NCBI GenBank assembly: GCA_038231575.1
Contig: JBBRLB010000011.1
Coordinates: 1-64,000 of the forward strand
Direction of reading: 5' to 3'
DNA length: 64,000 nucleotides
Source of the DNA: CAITWF01 sp038231575
Lineage (GTDB): Bacteria > Verrucomicrobiota > Verrucomicrobiia > Opitutales > Opitutaceae
A program made the translations under genes and the position numbers. This document shows positions 62,081 to 64,000 of this stretch, piece by piece (the first letter of the stretch is position 1; each line of letters begins with the position of its first letter). The notes beneath the pieces were generated by a model. The model worked only from the letters and a program-made list of their open reading frames with translations. It made no database searches and was not told the DNA's origin.

Positions 62081-62512
62081 ATGCGTTGCATCGGCATCGA
62101 CCTTGGCACCCGCCGCATCGGCCTCGCGTTTGGCGACGAGCTTGGCGTGGCCACACCGCTGGCCGCACTCACCCAAGCCGACGCCGCGCAACGCTGGGCC
62201 GCGCTGCTGGCCATCGTGCGCGAGCGTCGCGCGACCGACCTGGTGATCGGTCATCCGCTCAACATGGACGACACCGTCGGTCCCAAGGCGAAAGAGGCCG
62301 AGGTGATCGCGGAAAAACTGCGCGTCGACCTTGGCCTGCCCGTGCACCTCATTGACGAACGGCTGACGAGCTATGAAGCCGAATCAACGATCGCAAAATC
62401 GAAGCGGCGCGAAGTGCGGGCGAGCGGCATCATCGATTCGCGCGCGGCCACGTTGATTTTGCAGGACTACCTCGATCAGATCATGCCGGCGCCGGAAGCG
62501 GAAATGCCTTAA
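62081..62512 (+). CDS. ruvX: Putative pre-16S rRNA nuclease / Holliday junction resolvase-like YqgF
   Basis: The 143-residue RNase H-fold protein contains MRCIGIDLGTRRIGLAFGD (Asp7), VIGHPLNMDDTVGPKAKEAEVIAEKL and VHLIDERLTSYEAES (conserved Glu/Asp), which are the YqgF/RuvX motifs. It is believed to process the 5' end of 16S rRNA. It is divergent from the MoeB-like gene, and its end overlaps the convergent HAD gene by four bases (62509-62512). Confidence 0.93.
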   Translation: MRCIGIDLGTRRIGLAFGDELGVATPLAALTQADAAQRWAALLAIVRERRATDLVIGHPLNMDDTVGPKAKEAEVIAEKLRVDLGLPVHLIDERLTSYEAESTIAKSKRREVRASGIIDSRAATLILQDYLDQIMPAPEAEMP

Positions 62513-63165
62513 AGTTCGAAGGAGTGCGCGGCGGCGAATGTCGCCAGGTCGGCGTAAACCGGCGCGTCGCTCGCGCGCAATCGCGCCGCCGGATGGTGGC
62601 CGGCGGCGATGAGCGCGCACGCGACCCCCAGATGGCGGGCGACTTCGAGGTCGTGGAGCGTGTCGCCCACGAGGAGAATTTCGGCGGGCGGGAGGCCGAG
62701 CCGGCCGACGAGTTCACGCCCGAGCGCGAGTTTCGAGTGCGCGTGAATGTTATCGAGACCGGCAATGTGATCGAAGTGCGCCGTGAGTCCGAAGTGCGCG
62801 ACGATCTCGTGGAGGGTTGCGTGGCGATAGGCGGAGAGGATCGACTGGCCGAGCCCGGCGGCGTGGACAGCCGCGAGCATCGCGGCGGTGTTGGCATGGA
62901 GCTTGGTTTCGAGGCGACGCGCATCGTAGCCCGAGATGAATTCCGCGCTAAGTTTTTCAAAACTATCGCGCGCCGGATCGAAGCCGAGCCGTTCATAGTA
63001 AGTGCGCACGGGAAAATCGAAGAGCGTGTGGTAGCGACCGCGATCGAGCAGGGGCAGGGCGCGACGGGCGAGCACGGCGTTCATCACGTCGATGCTGAAA
63101 TCCAGATCGTCGAGGAGCGTGCCGTTCCAATCCCAGATGATGTGGCGATAAGGAGCGCGGGACAT
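62509..63165 (-). CDS. HAD-family phosphatase (phosphoglycolate phosphatase-like)
   Basis: The 218-residue HAD hydrolase begins IIWDWNGTLLDDLDFSIDVMNAVL, with nucleophile Asp12. The usual second Asp of the DxD motif is Asn14, a variant I have seen in a clade of these proteins. The cap domain follows, and C-terminal motifs are ILSAYRHATLHEIVAHF and LLVGDTLHDLEVARHLGV. The substrate is probably a small phosphate ester such as phosphoglycolate. ATG 63165 is preferred over in-frame starts up to 63450, which are antisense to truA. Confidence 0.82.
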   Translation of the reverse strand: MSRAPYRHIIWDWNGTLLDDLDFSIDVMNAVLARRALPLLDRGRYHTLFDFPVRTYYERLGFDPARDSFEKLSAEFISGYDARRLETKLHANTAAMLAAVHAAGLGQSILSAYRHATLHEIVAHFGLTAHFDHIAGLDNIHAHSKLALGRELVGRLGLPPAEILLVGDTLHDLEVARHLGVACALIAAGHHPAARLRASDAPVYADLATFAAAHSFEL

Positions 63166-63216
63166 ACCGAGAAAACACTTTGGACAGCGGCGTGCGGGCC
63201 ACGCAATCTCCACCTG

Positions 63217-63978
63217 ATGTCCGTCGCCCCATCGCCTGCCGCCCGTCGCTGGAAATGTGTCTGCGCCTATGACGGCGCGGCGTTTTCGGGCTGGCAGTGC
63301 CAGGAGGACGGCAAAGGCATCCAGGACGTGATTCAGGCGCGGCTGGCGCAGATCCTCCAAGCCAAGGTGCGGATTGAGGCGAGCGGCCGCACCGATGCGG
63401 GCGTGCATGCGCGGGCGCAGGTGTTTCACTTCGACGCCGAGTGGCGGCATGGCACGGATAAGTTATGTGCGGCCCTGAGTTCCTGCCTGCCCGACGCGAT
63501 CCAGATTATTTCGGTGCGGCCGGCGGCAGCAGATTTTCACGCACGCTTCAGCGCGAAGGGCAAACGCTACGTCTATCACCTTCACCTCGGCGACACAGAC
63601 CCCTTCAAGCGGCCGTATTGCTGGATGCTCTTCCGGCCGATCGACCTCGTGGCGATGCGGGCGGCGGCGGCGTTGCTGGTAGGGAAGAAGGATTTTCGCG
63701 CCTTCAGCGCGTTCAACGGATTCGAGCGCGAAGATACCGTGCGCCACGTGCGCCGGCTCGACCTCGTGCGTCGTGGAAAAAATATCCGCGTGATCTGCGA
63801 GGGTGACGGCTTCCTCTACAAGATGGTGCGCAGCCTCGTGGGCGCGCTCGTGAAGGTCGGGGAGGGGCGCGCCTCGCTGGACGACGTCCGCGCGATCCTC
63901 GCGTCGCGGAAGCGCACCGAGGCCGTCTACACGGCGCCGCCGCAGGGCTTGTTTCTCGAAAGAGTTTTCTATCGATGA
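63217..63978 (+). CDS. truA: tRNA pseudouridine(38-40) synthase TruA
   Basis: The 253-residue protein contains KCVCAYDGAAFSGWQCQEDGKGIQDVIQARL and SGRTDAGVHARAQVFHF with the catalytic Asp60, then FHARFSAKGKRYVYHLHLG and FLYKMVRSLVGALVKVGEGR, the full TruA signature. It modifies uridines in the tRNA anticodon arm. The ATG at 63217 gives the family length. Its TGA overlaps the ATG of the next gene (ATGA). Confidence 0.95.
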   Translation: MSVAPSPAARRWKCVCAYDGAAFSGWQCQEDGKGIQDVIQARLAQILQAKVRIEASGRTDAGVHARAQVFHFDAEWRHGTDKLCAALSSCLPDAIQIISVRPAAADFHARFSAKGKRYVYHLHLGDTDPFKRPYCWMLFRPIDLVAMRAAAALLVGKKDFRAFSAFNGFEREDTVRHVRRLDLVRRGKNIRVICEGDGFLYKMVRSLVGALVKVGEGRASLDDVRAILASRKRTEAVYTAPPQGLFLERVFYR

Positions 63979-64000
63979 AAGCGGTGCTCGGGCAATGGGC
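63975..64000 (+). CDS. Start of an unknown gene, cut by the window end
   Basis: ATG 63975 overlaps the truA stop as ATGA. The eight visible codons read MKAVLGQW. Nothing more can be said. Confidence 0.4.

Noticed and set aside
62524..63216. Long N-terminal extension of the truA frame
   Set aside because: The frame is open upstream but runs antisense to the HAD gene; TruA family length and motifs start at 63217.

Overview
The window is a GC-rich chromosome segment that looks like Verrucomicrobiota, most probably Opitutaceae. The evidence is two very large TonB-dependent receptors whose mature N-termini carry the 'V-L-(T/S)-P-F-x-V' motif seen in that family, a fused SecDF, a lexA-imuA-imuB-dnaE2 mutagenesis operon with a TGTTC-N4-GAACA operator, non-ATG starts and few Shine-Dalgarno sequences. 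This is inference from gene content, not a marker-gene placement. There are no rRNA or tRNA genes, no CRISPR array, and no recognisable integrase or transposase.

Layout. 1-8.2 kb: thrC, a TonB-dependent receptor, citramalate synthase (cimA) behind what looks like an isoleucine attenuator, a permuted NlpC/P60-like hydrolase and a polyprenyl synthase. 8.3-17.1 kb: mostly + strand housekeeping (FmdB-like protein, two unknown envelope proteins, murJ, SBF-like transporter, acetyltransferase, Old Yellow Enzyme, nitroreductase, manC) with rluE on the other strand. 17.1-23.8 kb: a CzcCBA-type RND efflux operon led by a YVTN beta-propeller gene and an 11-bp direct-repeat operator. 23.8-26.7 kb: typA, then an approximately 830-nt stretch without a credible gene, full of perfect short hairpins and ending in a strong terminator on the - strand: a candidate large structured RNA. 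26.9-32.2 kb: hrpB and a second TonB-dependent receptor. 32.3-38.9 kb: the SOS mutasome operon lexA / new small ORF / imuA / imuB / dnaE2.

39.0-46.4 kb is the accessory part. It holds vapBC, then rlmN, then a mosaic between the convergent genes rlmN and speA. The 3' ends of both genes are duplicated inside the mosaic, with mostly synonymous differences. Between the real and copied rlmN tails lie a structured-RNA-like segment, a glycine-zipper lipoprotein, a c-heme propeller protein and a broken toxin-antitoxin pair. Between the two copied tails lies one AT-richer orphan gene. Between the copied and real speA tails lies higBA. The locus looks like a hotspot that takes up DNA behind gene 3' ends while regenerating the ends.

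46.3-64 kb is mostly housekeeping: speA (no ATG start visible), yajC-secDF, recJ, a hybrid sensor kinase with a solute-binding sensor domain, a DUF4214-type secreted protein, an HTH/metallo-beta-lactamase fusion, rbsD-like and SDR genes, a small DNA-binding-type protein, a class IV aminotransferase, a MoeB-rhodanese, ruvX, a HAD phosphatase and truA. Several gene ends carry imperfect 12-25 bp hairpins that probably act as terminators.
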